Shown here: piece by piece, positions 13,796 to 21,734 of the stretch | Layout of the letters: every line of letters begins with the position of its first letter | Position numbering within the stretch: position 1 is the first letter of the stretch | Virus record (IMG/VR): IMGVR_UViG_3300006947_000094 | Location: 1 to 22,265 of that record | Length of the DNA stretch: 22,265 nucleotides | DNA from: a virus | Strand: one strand, 5' to 3' | Notes under the pieces: generated by a model | Databases searched by the model: none | The model's input: the letters and a program-made list of their open reading frames with translations, nothing else | Told to the model about the DNA's origin: nothing | Translations under genes and position numbers: made by a program

Positions 13796-14113
13796 ATGCC
13801 CGGCATATTCATAAATGCTAAAACAGCAAGAAGCAGCACTAGAAATAATACTGTGATCCACAACGAAGTAACTGCTATTGAAAACGCAGTATATGCTAAT
13901 GTTGATGCTGGTGTGCTTTACGCAAATGTAAACAATTCTACAATGACTAACAGTAATGTGTACTACTATGTATATAACAGCATTACAACAGATCCTACTA
14001 AATTAGATCAACTTAACTATGTAAAAAACTACTTCACTAAGTTAGGCTACGGTGTTAGTATTATCACAGATCCTGACAATGCAACTGCATTACAATGGAA
14101 TGTTAGCTGGTAA
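13796..14113 (+). CDS. small conserved-type virion protein, 105 aa
   Basis: The product starts MPGIFINAKTARSSTRNNTV. The pattern from residue ~55 onward, YYYVYNSITTDPTKLDQLNY, then YFTKLGYGVSIITDP and a final LQWNVSW, resembles a small family that I remember from T4-like marine phages, where it is annotated only as structural or hypothetical. Aromatic- and Asn-rich composition suggests a compact beta-alpha fold. No catalytic residues can be proposed. It is the last gene before a terminator, which closes the late operon begun at 12111. Confidence 0.75.
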   Translation: MPGIFINAKTARSSTRNNTVIHNEVTAIENAVYANVDAGVLYANVNNSTMTNSNVYYYVYNSITTDPTKLDQLNYVKNYFTKLGYGVSIITDPDNATALQWNVSW

Positions 14114-14132
14114 TAACGTAAGTTATTGAAAC

Positions 14133-14157
14133 AAAAGGCATTTTTATATGCCTTTTT
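14133..14157 (+). terminator. intrinsic terminator closing the late operon
   Basis: AAAAGGCAT (14133-14141) pairs with ATGCCTTTT (14148-14156) around a 6-nt loop, with a run of six T ending the 3' arm. It separates the late genes from the sigma70 promoter just downstream. Confidence 0.85.
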
Positions 14158-14159
14158 TA

Positions 14160-14188
14160 TTGACAACAATATCACTATGTGTTATACT
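14160..14188 (+). promoter_or_regulatory. sigma70-type promoter for the exonuclease gene
   Basis: TTGACA (14160-14165), a 17-bp spacer and TATACT (14183-14188), with TG one base before the -10 box (extended -10). Transcription should start near 14195, about 20 nt before the ATG. This is a host-polymerase early promoter inside a late gene region. Confidence 0.85.
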
Positions 14189-14215
14189 ATTGTTTAAATT
14201 ATAAAGGCTTATTAC

Positions 14216-14890
14216 ATGCTAGTAGAAAAGTTCACTTACCCAACTCTTAAAAGAGTAACAGCAAAAAACGGACAACGCCAGTACACCGGCGAAGACAATC
14301 AACCAGTACCTAGTGTAACTACGGTGCTTTCGGATACCGGTGATAAGACAGCTCTTATTAATTGGCGTAAACGTGTAGGCGATGCTGAAGCTACTCGCAT
14401 CAGTCAAGAAGCCGCTGGGCTAGGCACTAAGGTGCATAATGCATTAGAAAAGTATGTACTAGTAGAAGATTACGAAATCAAAGGTAATAATGTTGTAAGC
14501 GTAATGGCTAGAGACATGCTAAATGTAATGATTGCAGAAGGGTTAAGCCAAGTAGATGAGATATGGGGTGTTGAAGTAGCTCTGTTAGCAAAAGGCTTAT
14601 ACGCAGGTACAAGCGATGCTGTGGGTATGTTTAACGGTGTTGAAAGTATTATTGACTTCAAGACTTCTAAAAAGATCAAGAAACGTGAGTGGATTGAAGA
14701 TTACTTTATGCAAGGATGTGCATACGCACTTGCACATAATGAAATGTTTGGTACAAACATCAAGCAGGTTGCCATCCTAATGGTAGACCGTGAAGCTAAC
14801 TATAAAGACTTTGTTATAGAAGGCGACGAATTTGAAGAATACTGCACTAAATGGGCAAGAAGACTAGCGGACTATTATAATAAAGTTTAG
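14216..14890 (+). CDS. PD-(D/E)XK exonuclease (RecB/Cas4-like fold)
   Basis: A 224-aa protein. After PSVTTVLSDTGDK (32-44) the nuclease motifs appear in order: GTKVHNALEKY with H74; a glutamate at E120; SDAVG with D134; IDFKTSKK with D147 and K149; and QGCAYALA with Q166 and Y170. This H/D/D-x-K/Q-x3-Y order matches RecB-type and Cas4-like exonucleases, metal-dependent enzymes that process DNA ends. Phages use such enzymes in recombination, replication or host DNA breakdown. Start ATG 14216 has AAAGG at 14203-14207. It is expressed from its own sigma70 promoter, so probably early, unlike its structural neighbours. There is no terminator after it, so its transcript should run into the tail gene. 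Confidence 0.9.
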   Translation: MLVEKFTYPTLKRVTAKNGQRQYTGEDNQPVPSVTTVLSDTGDKTALINWRKRVGDAEATRISQEAAGLGTKVHNALEKYVLVEDYEIKGNNVVSVMARDMLNVMIAEGLSQVDEIWGVEVALLAKGLYAGTSDAVGMFNGVESIIDFKTSKKIKKREWIEDYFMQGCAYALAHNEMFGTNIKQVAILMVDREANYKDFVIEGDEFEEYCTKWARRLADYYNKV

Positions 14891-14902
14891 TTAGTTCAAA
14901 GT

Positions 14903-14910
14903 GATAAATA
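14903..14910 (+). promoter_or_regulatory. T4-type late promoter (GATAAATA)
   Basis: GATAAATA lies 27 nt before GTG 14938. With T4 spacing the start is 14916, inside the 5' arm of the hairpin at 14911-14938, so late RNA would lack that hairpin. Confidence 0.7.
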
Positions 14911-14938
14911 CTGTTAAGTAATAAGAGAGGCTTAACAG
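14911..14938 (+). promoter_or_regulatory. hairpin enclosing the ribosome binding site of the tail gene
   Basis: CTGTTAAG (14911-14918) pairs perfectly over 8 bp with CTTAACAG (14931-14938). The 12-nt loop contains the binding site AGAGAGG, and the last paired base is the G of the GTG start. It can form only in RNA made from upstream, such as the exonuclease transcript. Confidence 0.6.
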
Positions 14939-17448
14939 TGGCAGAAGAAACAACAAAAATCGTACGAATGCAACAACGCAGAGGTCAGAAACAAGACCTC
15001 CCTAAGCCGTTGCGACCAGGTGAAATAGGGTTTGCTACAGATAGCAGACAAATTTATATTGGTGCAGACACAACCGATGCTGTATCTGACATTTACAATA
15101 AGACAGGCAACTTTGAAAAGACTGCAAGTGCCCAGAGTACTACAGCAAATTTAGCCAATGTGCAAATGATTAAATTCATTGTGCCTCACAAGGTATACGA
15201 CAAAGGTGAGTTCGATGGTGTTACAGATAGTATAAGTTGGACACCAGCAACTAATGTTGCAACATCCTCTGAAGCAAATGAGTACGGAAGGCTTGGTAGC
15301 GTATTTACAAACATTGCAAGTACAGCAGCTTTCCAAAACAACATAACAGGTGATGCTTTTGTACCTACAGATTTAACAGTTCTCAAAAACGGTACAGCAC
15401 TTAGTCCATCTAATGTAGCCACAATAGCATCCGGTAATGATTACTTTTTCTCACAGACAGGTACCCTTGCAGCAGCAGCTAATACCCACACGCTCTCACT
15501 TAGAACATCGCCGAGTGGTGCTGATGAAATTTCAGTATCATACTATGCTAACACAGCAATTATTGAAGCTCTAGGAAATACCACAATCGGTAAAACAGGC
15601 AAGCCTGGTTTTTACTCAGACAAAGGAATAACTACTTATAGGCAACTATCTAATGACAATGTTAGAGTTGCAGGCGGAATTGGCATTGGTTATATTGGTA
15701 TGCAGTTTAAGCATATTCAAGTTGCAACCGATGTAAAGCATACACCAAACACTGCTTCGTATGCAGAAACATTGGGCACATTATACTTAACAAAAACTGA
15801 TACAGCCAGAGCTGGCGTTGTATCAACCGCAGGCGCAAGTTCTCTTGCGTTAGCAGGAAATTTATTAACAGGCAGTTATTCAATTGACAGTGACGGAGAT
15901 TACGATCCAGCTGGTTACTACAATCATGTATATGTTAAAGGTGGCAACGACTGGTTGGCAACTGGTAAAGTATTAGCAGTAACAGCATATTCATCGGCCG
16001 GCGCAACAATAACTGCAACATTACCAAATAATGCTTCAAGTATAACAAGACAAATATCAACGGTTGCTAATGACAGTGGTAACATTAAAATCTCAGTTGA
16101 AAATGTTGAAAACACAGAAATTGATGATGTTATTTATTTCTTATATGACCATGCAACAGATTCATCACAACTATCCGGTACCCAAGGAAATGTTACTGCT
16201 ATTGATTCAACAAATAATACAATTACAGTTGCAAAAGATTATGCAGACTATAGCTCGAGTGCTGACTTAAACCTATTAACATTTGTAACATACAAAGATG
16301 GCGTAGCAGGTAATGTAGTTATACAAAGCCCAAGGCACGGTAACCTAACAGGCAATAGTGTTGTACTCGCCTCCGGCGCTGGTGGATTATCGGGTAATCA
16401 TGTTGTTAATGCCGTTACAGGTAATACATTTATAACAGCTACTACCGATAGTACAAGTGCTAACTCAACCTCACTAACATCTAAACCAATTGTGTCAAGT
16501 GCAACAATCGAAGCAACACCAGTTGCATCATATGATCTATCAGCAGCTAGTACATCTGTAGCAGTGCAAACAACAGTTAACGGTGCTAATTTATGGCCTA
16601 AGATTTCTACTATTCCTGGTGAGACTAATAAAATGTATATTACTCACTCTGAAGCAGTACAAAAAACACCATTTAAATTTGCATTACATAATGATACAGC
16701 GGACACAGTAACAGCATTAGGTCTCACAGCAGACGAATACGATCGTACAGATTCAACTGTTAAAGCAAAATTAGAAGATTGGCTATTTGCAACAAAGGCG
16801 TACGATGATGTAAACATATTCTCAACTATATATGTAAACACAGAATTTAACAGTGCTGAAGCAGCAAGTCCGGGTAACGGACGTTTCCCTGATAAATGGG
16901 ATACCAAAATCAACGGCGCAGTTGGTGAGATGAATTTCGAAGAACGAACCCAAGCAAGAGATTTTACTAGAATATTAAACAATCTATACTTTGAATCAGT
17001 TAACACTGACATCAGAGGATTGATGAATATTAAAACAAACATTGAGTTCCTCACATCAGAAGCACTAGCGGCAGGTACAGCAATAACAGCATATACTGCT
17101 CCAGAGCAATTAACCATACTAACAGGCAATACAACAGTGTCAGAATTAGATATACCGTTTGGTGGTGCTAATCCTGTCAACACGCAATTTGTAGAATACA
17201 GTATGCAAGCCACAACAGGTTTAGGTAGTTATAGGCGTGTTGGTACGTTAACATACTCAGGTGATAGTACCATTGACGATGTTATATTTGCAGACAATTA
17301 CACAGATGCACGTTCAGGTACGTTAACAGGTAATGTAAATTTTGAAGCAAACTTCACTAGTGAAAACGGAGCTATAACAGTAAGTAATACACTAACTCCT
17401 GCCACATCGGTAACAGTGAAATATATCGTAAGAAGATGGGCTGACTAA
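14938..17448 (+). CDS. tail/fibre protein with Mtd_N-type N-terminal domain
   Basis: An 836-aa protein with a GTG start, fixed by AGAGAGG 7 nt upstream. The first ~50 residues (VRMQQRRGQKQDLP, then RPGEIGFATDSRQIYIG) match the Mtd_N-like module at the N-terminus of many phage fibre and receptor-binding proteins, where it attaches to the baseplate or tail. The bulk is Thr/Ser/Asn/Gly-rich with many short beta segments (SVVLASGAGGLSGNHVV), as in trimeric fibres. Near residues 675-710, FTRILNNLYFESVNTDIRG resembles a conserved segment that I recall from cyanophage tail proteins. Likely a baseplate-attached fibre or adhesin. It has a late promoter and an RBS hairpin that should block translation of early read-through RNA. 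Confidence 0.85.
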   Translation: MAEETTKIVRMQQRRGQKQDLPKPLRPGEIGFATDSRQIYIGADTTDAVSDIYNKTGNFEKTASAQSTTANLANVQMIKFIVPHKVYDKGEFDGVTDSISWTPATNVATSSEANEYGRLGSVFTNIASTAAFQNNITGDAFVPTDLTVLKNGTALSPSNVATIASGNDYFFSQTGTLAAAANTHTLSLRTSPSGADEISVSYYANTAIIEALGNTTIGKTGKPGFYSDKGITTYRQLSNDNVRVAGGIGIGYIGMQFKHIQVATDVKHTPNTASYAETLGTLYLTKTDTARAGVVSTAGASSLALAGNLLTGSYSIDSDGDYDPAGYYNHVYVKGGNDWLATGKVLAVTAYSSAGATITATLPNNASSITRQISTVANDSGNIKISVENVENTEIDDVIYFLYDHATDSSQLSGTQGNVTAIDSTNNTITVAKDYADYSSSADLNLLTFVTYKDGVAGNVVIQSPRHGNLTGNSVVLASGAGGLSGNHVVNAVTGNTFITATTDSTSANSTSLTSKPIVSSATIEATPVASYDLSAASTSVAVQTTVNGANLWPKISTIPGETNKMYITHSEAVQKTPFKFALHNDTADTVTALGLTADEYDRTDSTVKAKLEDWLFATKAYDDVNIFSTIYVNTEFNSAEAASPGNGRFPDKWDTKINGAVGEMNFEERTQARDFTRILNNLYFESVNTDIRGLMNIKTNIEFLTSEALAAGTAITAYTAPEQLTILTGNTTVSELDIPFGGANPVNTQFVEYSMQATTGLGSYRRVGTLTYSGDSTIDDVIFADNYTDARSGTLTGNVNFEANFTSENGAITVSNTLTPATSVTVKYIVRRWAD

Positions 17449-17465
17449 CGTTACTAGTTTAATAT

Positions 17466-17897
17466 ATGTTTAACAAAAACCAAACGTCATCGGATCGGTT
17501 GAATGCCTGGCGAGCAGTTAGGCAGGCAGAGTATCTAACTGTAGAACCTTTATTAGAAGCATTCGCTGACATCAAACCTATACCTAGGTACATAGATTAT
17601 TATACTCCCAAGGACTGGCCTAATGTGTTCGAAATAGTATCTGAAGGCTATTTTTGCCAATCCGGAATCACCCTTATATTAGCGGCAACATTAGCCAACA
17701 AAGGATTCATAACAGCTGATGAATTGTACTTTGAAGTGATAAGTAATCATATAAATGGAAATGATGGACTAGTGCTAATTCATGAACAAGTGGCTTATAA
17801 TTTCATACCAGGCGAGACTGCAAGCCTACAATACGTTATAGACAATAGCACACGATTTAACTCACATAAGATTAAAACTTCCTCACTTTTCAGTTGA
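17466..17897 (+). CDS. conserved-type marine phage protein, 143 aa
   Basis: The product starts MFNKNQTSSDRLNAWRAVRQ. Its middle (TPKDWPNVFEIVSEGYFCQS, then GITLILAATLA) recalls a small protein of T4-like marine phages with a similar W-P-x(3-4)-E-I/L pattern; I know no function for it. It is globular and mixed, with one Cys and no signal or membrane helix. It lies 17 bp after the tail gene and probably shares its late transcript, suggesting a tail-assembly or related role (inference). Its stop TGA (17895-17897) lies inside the -35 box of the nrdA promoter. Confidence 0.8.
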   Translation: MFNKNQTSSDRLNAWRAVRQAEYLTVEPLLEAFADIKPIPRYIDYYTPKDWPNVFEIVSEGYFCQSGITLILAATLANKGFITADELYFEVISNHINGNDGLVLIHEQVAYNFIPGETASLQYVIDNSTRFNSHKIKTSSLFS

Positions 17898-17922
17898 CAT
17901 TAACGTAGTTTTAATGTATAAT
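17894..17922 (+). promoter_or_regulatory. sigma70-type promoter for nrdA-nrdB
   Basis: TTGACA (17894-17899), a 17-bp spacer and TATAAT (17917-17922): a perfect consensus. The start should be near 17929, giving a leader of about 54 nt before ATG 17983. The -35 box overlaps the stop codon of the upstream gene. Confidence 0.9.
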
Positions 17923-17930
17923 TTGCTTCT

Positions 17931-17938
17931 GGTAAATA
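17931..17938 (+). promoter_or_regulatory. possible T4-type late promoter upstream of nrdA (GGTAAATA)
   Basis: GGTAAATA lies 9 nt after the sigma70 -10 box. The predicted late start, 17944, is the first base of a CTAAA/TTTAG stem-loop (17944-17957). It may keep nrdA-nrdB on late in infection. Confidence 0.4.
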
Positions 17939-17982
17939 CTACACTAAACAAATTTAGAAACAAACAGACAACGGAAGAACAC

Positions 17983-20256
17983 ATGCAAGTACAAAAACGA
18001 TCTGGGCAACTCGAAGACATTAATATAGATAAGTTGCACAAGGTAGTACAATATGCCTGCGATGGCATAACAGGCGTTAGTCCTAGTGAAGTAGAAATTA
18101 ACAGCCAGATACAGTTGTACACTGGGATTACTAGTACTGATATTCAAGAGACACTTATCAAAAGTGCCGCAGATTTAATCAGCGAAGAAACACCAAACTA
18201 TCAATATGTAGCAGGCAGGCTAATCAACTATCATTTGCGTAAACAAGTATACGGTAAATTTAGCCCACCGTGCTTATGTGATATTATAGATAAAAATGTT
18301 AAGAAAGGCTTCTACGATAGAGAAATTTTAATAGCATACACAAAAGACGAAATTGACGAACTAAGTAACTACATTAGGCACGACAGAGATGAGGGTTTAA
18401 CTTATGCGGCTATGGAACAATTCCGTGGTAAGTACCTTGTACAAAACAGAGCAACTGGTGAGATATTTGAAACACCGCAAGTAGCATATATAATGATTGC
18501 TATGACATTGTTTAGTAAGTATGACAAAGAAACAAGACTACAATATGTTAAAACATACTATGATGCAATTAGTACATTTGAAATAAGTTTACCTACACCT
18601 GTTATGGCCGGTGTGCGTACACCACAAAGACAGTTTAGTAGTTGTGTACTTATTGAGACAGATGACAGTTTAGATAGCATTAATGCTACTACAAGTGCTA
18701 TTGTTAAGTATGTTAGCCAAAAGGCAGGCATTGGCATTGGTGCAGGTAGTATTAGAGCAATTGGCTCGCCTATTAGGAGTGGAGATGCAACCCACACAGG
18801 AGTTATCCCCTTCTATAAACTATTCCAGAGTGCTGTAAAAAGTTGTTCACAAGGTGGAGTAAGAGGCGGCGCAGCCACATTATACTATCCCATCTGGCAT
18901 GCTGAAATTGAAGACATGCTAGTATTAAAGAACAACAAAGGCACTGAAGAGAATCGTGTACGACACATGGACTATGGTGTACAGTTTAACAAACTAATGT
19001 ACGAAAGACTGCTAACTGGCGGAGATATTACATTGTTCTCACCACACGATGTGCCTGGATTATATGAGACATTTTTCCAAGACCAAGACAAGTTTAAAGA
19101 AATATATGAATGTGCTGAACGTAACACTCGTATTAAGAAGAAGACTATTAAAGCAATGGATTTGTTTAGTGCATTTGCTACTGAAAGAAAAGATACAGGT
19201 AGAATTTACCTAATGAATGTTGATCATGCTAATACGCATAGTTCATTTAGAGAAGATGTTGCACCGATTAAGCAGAGTAATTTATGTTGTGAAATTAACT
19301 TACCTACTAAGCCTTTAACTAGCATTAATGACCCTGACGGAGAGATTAGTTTATGTACTTTAAGTGCAATTAACTGGGGTATTATTAAAGACTTCAAACA
19401 GATGGAGCGAGTATGTAATCTTGCTGTAAGGGGCTTAGACGCACTCTTAGACTACCAAAGTTACCCAGTACTAGCGGCACAGTTAAGTACAATGAAACGT
19501 AGACCGTTAGGCATTGGTATTATTAACTTTGCATATTGGTTAGCAAAGAATGACTCAACATATCAAGATCCTAACTTAGAGTTAGTAGACGAATGGGCCG
19601 AAGCATGGAGTTACTTTTTAATTAAAGCAAGTGCAGACTTGGCAATAGAAAAAGGCGAATGCCCTGGTACCGTAGAAACAAAATACGGACAAGGAATTAC
19701 ACCTAATCAAACATATAAGAAAGATGTAGACGAATTAGTTAAGCACAAAGAAAGACAAGATTGGAAAGGATTGCGTAAGCAACTTAAAGAAACTGGCATC
19801 CGTAACTCAACACTAATGGCACTTATGCCAGCAGAAACATCAGCACAGATTAGTAACAGCACAAACGGTATTGAGCCGCCACGCAGTTACATCAGTGTTA
19901 AACAAAGCAAGCATGGTATACTTAAACAAGTAGTGCCAGGCTACCCTAGACTTAAAAACAAGTATGACTTACTGTGGGATCAGAAGTCACCAGAAGGCTA
20001 TTTAAAGATTATGGCTGTTCTACAAAAGTATATTGACCAAGGTATTAGTGTCAATACAAGTTATAACCCAGAGCACTTTGAAGATGAAAAGGTACCAATG
20101 AGTGTACTAATCAAAGATATAATTACATTTTACAAATACGGCGGAAAGCAATTGTATTACAATAACACCAACGATGGTCAAGGAGAACTAGATACAACCG
20201 AGGCATTAGAACTTAGCGAAATAGATGAAGAGGATTGCGAGTCCTGCAAAATCTAA
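17983..20256 (+). CDS. nrdA: class Ia ribonucleoside-diphosphate reductase, large subunit
   Basis: A 757-aa alpha subunit that reduces ribonucleoside diphosphates to deoxyribonucleotides for phage DNA synthesis, paired with NrdB just downstream. ATG 17983 is chosen, with GGAAGA upstream; an ATG at 17914 overlaps the promoter itself. An N-terminal ATP-cone-like region (VQKRSGQLEDINIDK, ~3-90) suggests allosteric activity control. Active-site residues by comparison with E. coli NrdA: C221 (its C225), N433, C435 and E437 in SNLCCEI (N437, C439, E441), C458 (C462) and the tyrosine pair Y725-Y726. The tail ends CESCKI with C752 and C755, a CxxC pair two residues tighter than the CESGACKI of E. coli, and needed for re-reduction. 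Expressed from a perfect sigma70 promoter. Confidence 0.97.
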   Translation: MQVQKRSGQLEDINIDKLHKVVQYACDGITGVSPSEVEINSQIQLYTGITSTDIQETLIKSAADLISEETPNYQYVAGRLINYHLRKQVYGKFSPPCLCDIIDKNVKKGFYDREILIAYTKDEIDELSNYIRHDRDEGLTYAAMEQFRGKYLVQNRATGEIFETPQVAYIMIAMTLFSKYDKETRLQYVKTYYDAISTFEISLPTPVMAGVRTPQRQFSSCVLIETDDSLDSINATTSAIVKYVSQKAGIGIGAGSIRAIGSPIRSGDATHTGVIPFYKLFQSAVKSCSQGGVRGGAATLYYPIWHAEIEDMLVLKNNKGTEENRVRHMDYGVQFNKLMYERLLTGGDITLFSPHDVPGLYETFFQDQDKFKEIYECAERNTRIKKKTIKAMDLFSAFATERKDTGRIYLMNVDHANTHSSFREDVAPIKQSNLCCEINLPTKPLTSINDPDGEISLCTLSAINWGIIKDFKQMERVCNLAVRGLDALLDYQSYPVLAAQLSTMKRRPLGIGIINFAYWLAKNDSTYQDPNLELVDEWAEAWSYFLIKASADLAIEKGECPGTVETKYGQGITPNQTYKKDVDELVKHKERQDWKGLRKQLKETGIRNSTLMALMPAETSAQISNSTNGIEPPRSYISVKQSKHGILKQVVPGYPRLKNKYDLLWDQKSPEGYLKIMAVLQKYIDQGISVNTSYNPEHFEDEKVPMSVLIKDIITFYKYGGKQLYYNNTNDGQGELDTTEALELSEIDEEDCESCKI

Positions 20257-20305
20257 AGCCAGGTATTTTATTGAATTAACTGAAGGAACACATGAATTGC
20301 AAAAT

Positions 20306-21406
20306 ATGAAATCAGTACTAAACACAAACAAAGCGTATAACCACATGGAAGCAAAAATGTTTCTTGACCCTAACGGTGGCGTGTGTATGCAACGTTACGA
20401 TACAATTAAGTATCGTCAATTTGAAAAGCTCACTGACAAGCAGTTAGGATTTTTCTGGAGACCTGAAGAAGTTGATATCGTAAAAGATGCCAAAGACTTT
20501 AAGGATTTAGAGCCACATGAGCAACACATCTTTACATCTAACTTAAAAAGACAAATACTCTTAGACAGTGTTCAAGGGCGTTCGCCTAACTTAGTGTTCT
20601 TGCCTATTGTTAGTCTACCAGAATTAGAAACCTGGATTGAGACTTGGGCATTCAGTGAAACTATTCACAGCAGAAGTTACACACATATTATCAGAAATAT
20701 ATATCCTGACCCGAGCAAGGTTTTTGATGAGATGAGCAGTATCGAAGAGATTGCAGATTGTGCTGATAGTATCACACAATGCTATAACGACCTATACGAG
20801 TATAACGATCTAATGCGTAAAGGCAGTGCAAAGTATAGTTTATACGAGCACAAGAAGAAATTATGGAAGTGCATAATGAGCGTAAACATCCTAGAGGGTG
20901 TGCGTTTTTATGTATCGTTTGCATGTAGTTGGGCGTTTGCTGAAGTTAAAAAGATGGAAGGCAATGCAAAAATTATTAAGTTAATTGCTAGAGATGAGAA
21001 TGTTCACTTAGCAAGTACACAGCACATGTTAAAATTATTACCAAAAGAAGATGAAGACTTTGCAAAGATTGCAGAAGAAACAAAAGAAGAATCAAAGCAA
21101 ATGTTTATTGATGCTGTAGAGCAAGAGAAAGCATGGGCAAAGTACTTGTTTAAAGACGGTAGTATTATTGGATTAAATGCACAGTTACTAGAACAGTATG
21201 TAGAATGGATTGCAGCTAAACGCATGACTAACATTGGCTTAGAGAAAGTTTACACAGCAGGTTCTAATCCATTACCATGGACACAAAAGTGGATTGGAGG
21301 CAGTGACGTACAAGTTGCTCCACAAGAAACTGAAATAACAAGTTACGTTAGTGGCGGCACAAAACAAGACGTAACACACGACACATTTAAGGGAATGACC
21401 CTTTAG
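20306..21406 (+). CDS. nrdB: class Ia ribonucleoside-diphosphate reductase, small subunit
   Basis: A 366-aa beta subunit that carries the diiron-tyrosyl radical used by NrdA. All ligands are visible: D87, E118 and H121 in AFSETIHSRSYTH, E197, E231 and H234 in ARDENVH; Y125 is the radical tyrosine. It is very close to E. coli NrdB, with the same ELETWxETWAFSETIHSRSY core. The start is uncertain. ATG 20306 gives MKSVLNTNKAYNH and overlaps the stop of a tiny ORF (ATG 20292, MNCKI) as ATGA. The only good binding site, AAGGA at 20283-20287, suits that ORF or an in-frame TTG at 20297 better. ATG 20225 would overlap nrdA by 32 bases. The C-terminus, which docks to NrdA, ends TFKGMTL. Confidence 0.95.
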   Translation: MKSVLNTNKAYNHMEAKMFLDPNGGVCMQRYDTIKYRQFEKLTDKQLGFFWRPEEVDIVKDAKDFKDLEPHEQHIFTSNLKRQILLDSVQGRSPNLVFLPIVSLPELETWIETWAFSETIHSRSYTHIIRNIYPDPSKVFDEMSSIEEIADCADSITQCYNDLYEYNDLMRKGSAKYSLYEHKKKLWKCIMSVNILEGVRFYVSFACSWAFAEVKKMEGNAKIIKLIARDENVHLASTQHMLKLLPKEDEDFAKIAEETKEESKQMFIDAVEQEKAWAKYLFKDGSIIGLNAQLLEQYVEWIAAKRMTNIGLEKVYTAGSNPLPWTQKWIGGSDVQVAPQETEITSYVSGGTKQDVTHDTFKGMTL

Positions 21407-21415
21407 GAGACACAC

Positions 21416-21715
21416 ATGTATAATTTAGAAGATCTATCAGGGGAAGTTATTACCCTTAAATTAATTAGCGGTATCGAAGTACTTGCACAACTGTATGGCG
21501 TCAATAAGGACGAAGGCTTGTTTACTGTTGGCGAACCAAAAATAGTAGTTATCAATGGTGCAGATCTAGCACTAATTCCTTACATCTTTACAGGGCCGAC
21601 TGAAGAGGTTACTATGCCCTTGTCAGCTATTTTAAGCGTCTGTAAAGCAAGCGATGAGAGCAAGGCAGACTATGAAGCACTTAACATCGAAGAAGTAGAA
21701 ATAAAAGAAGTATAA
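21416..21715 (+). CDS. small conserved-type phage protein, possible Sm-like beta fold
   Basis: A 99-aa protein starting MYNLEDLSGEVITLKLISG. The opening VITLKLISGIEVLAQLYGV followed by FTVGEPKIVVI has the strand-turn-strand pattern of small Sm-like barrels. Similar short proteins in marine T4-like phages also carry a LxSGxExxA turn, as far as I remember; function is unknown there. The C-terminus is strongly acidic (NIEEVEIKEV). ATG 21416 has AGGAG 6 nt upstream. The 15-base start region TAGGAGACACACATG is identical to that of the gene at 4312. A 5-bp stem (AAGGG/CCCTT, 21389-21403) at the end of nrdB sits just before it. Probably co-transcribed with nrdA-nrdB. Confidence 0.75.
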   Translation: MYNLEDLSGEVITLKLISGIEVLAQLYGVNKDEGLFTVGEPKIVVINGADLALIPYIFTGPTEEVTMPLSAILSVCKASDESKADYEALNIEEVEIKEV

Positions 21716-21734
21716 TTTCACCCGGAGCATATAC

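Noticed and set aside
16644-17213. 189-aa open frame on the minus strand
   Set aside because: Antisense to the tail gene, typical shadow composition, no start signal.
17914-17982. N-terminal extension of NrdA from ATG 17914
   Set aside because: It overlaps the -10 box, so the promoter's own RNA would lack it, and the ATP-cone homology begins at ATG 17983.
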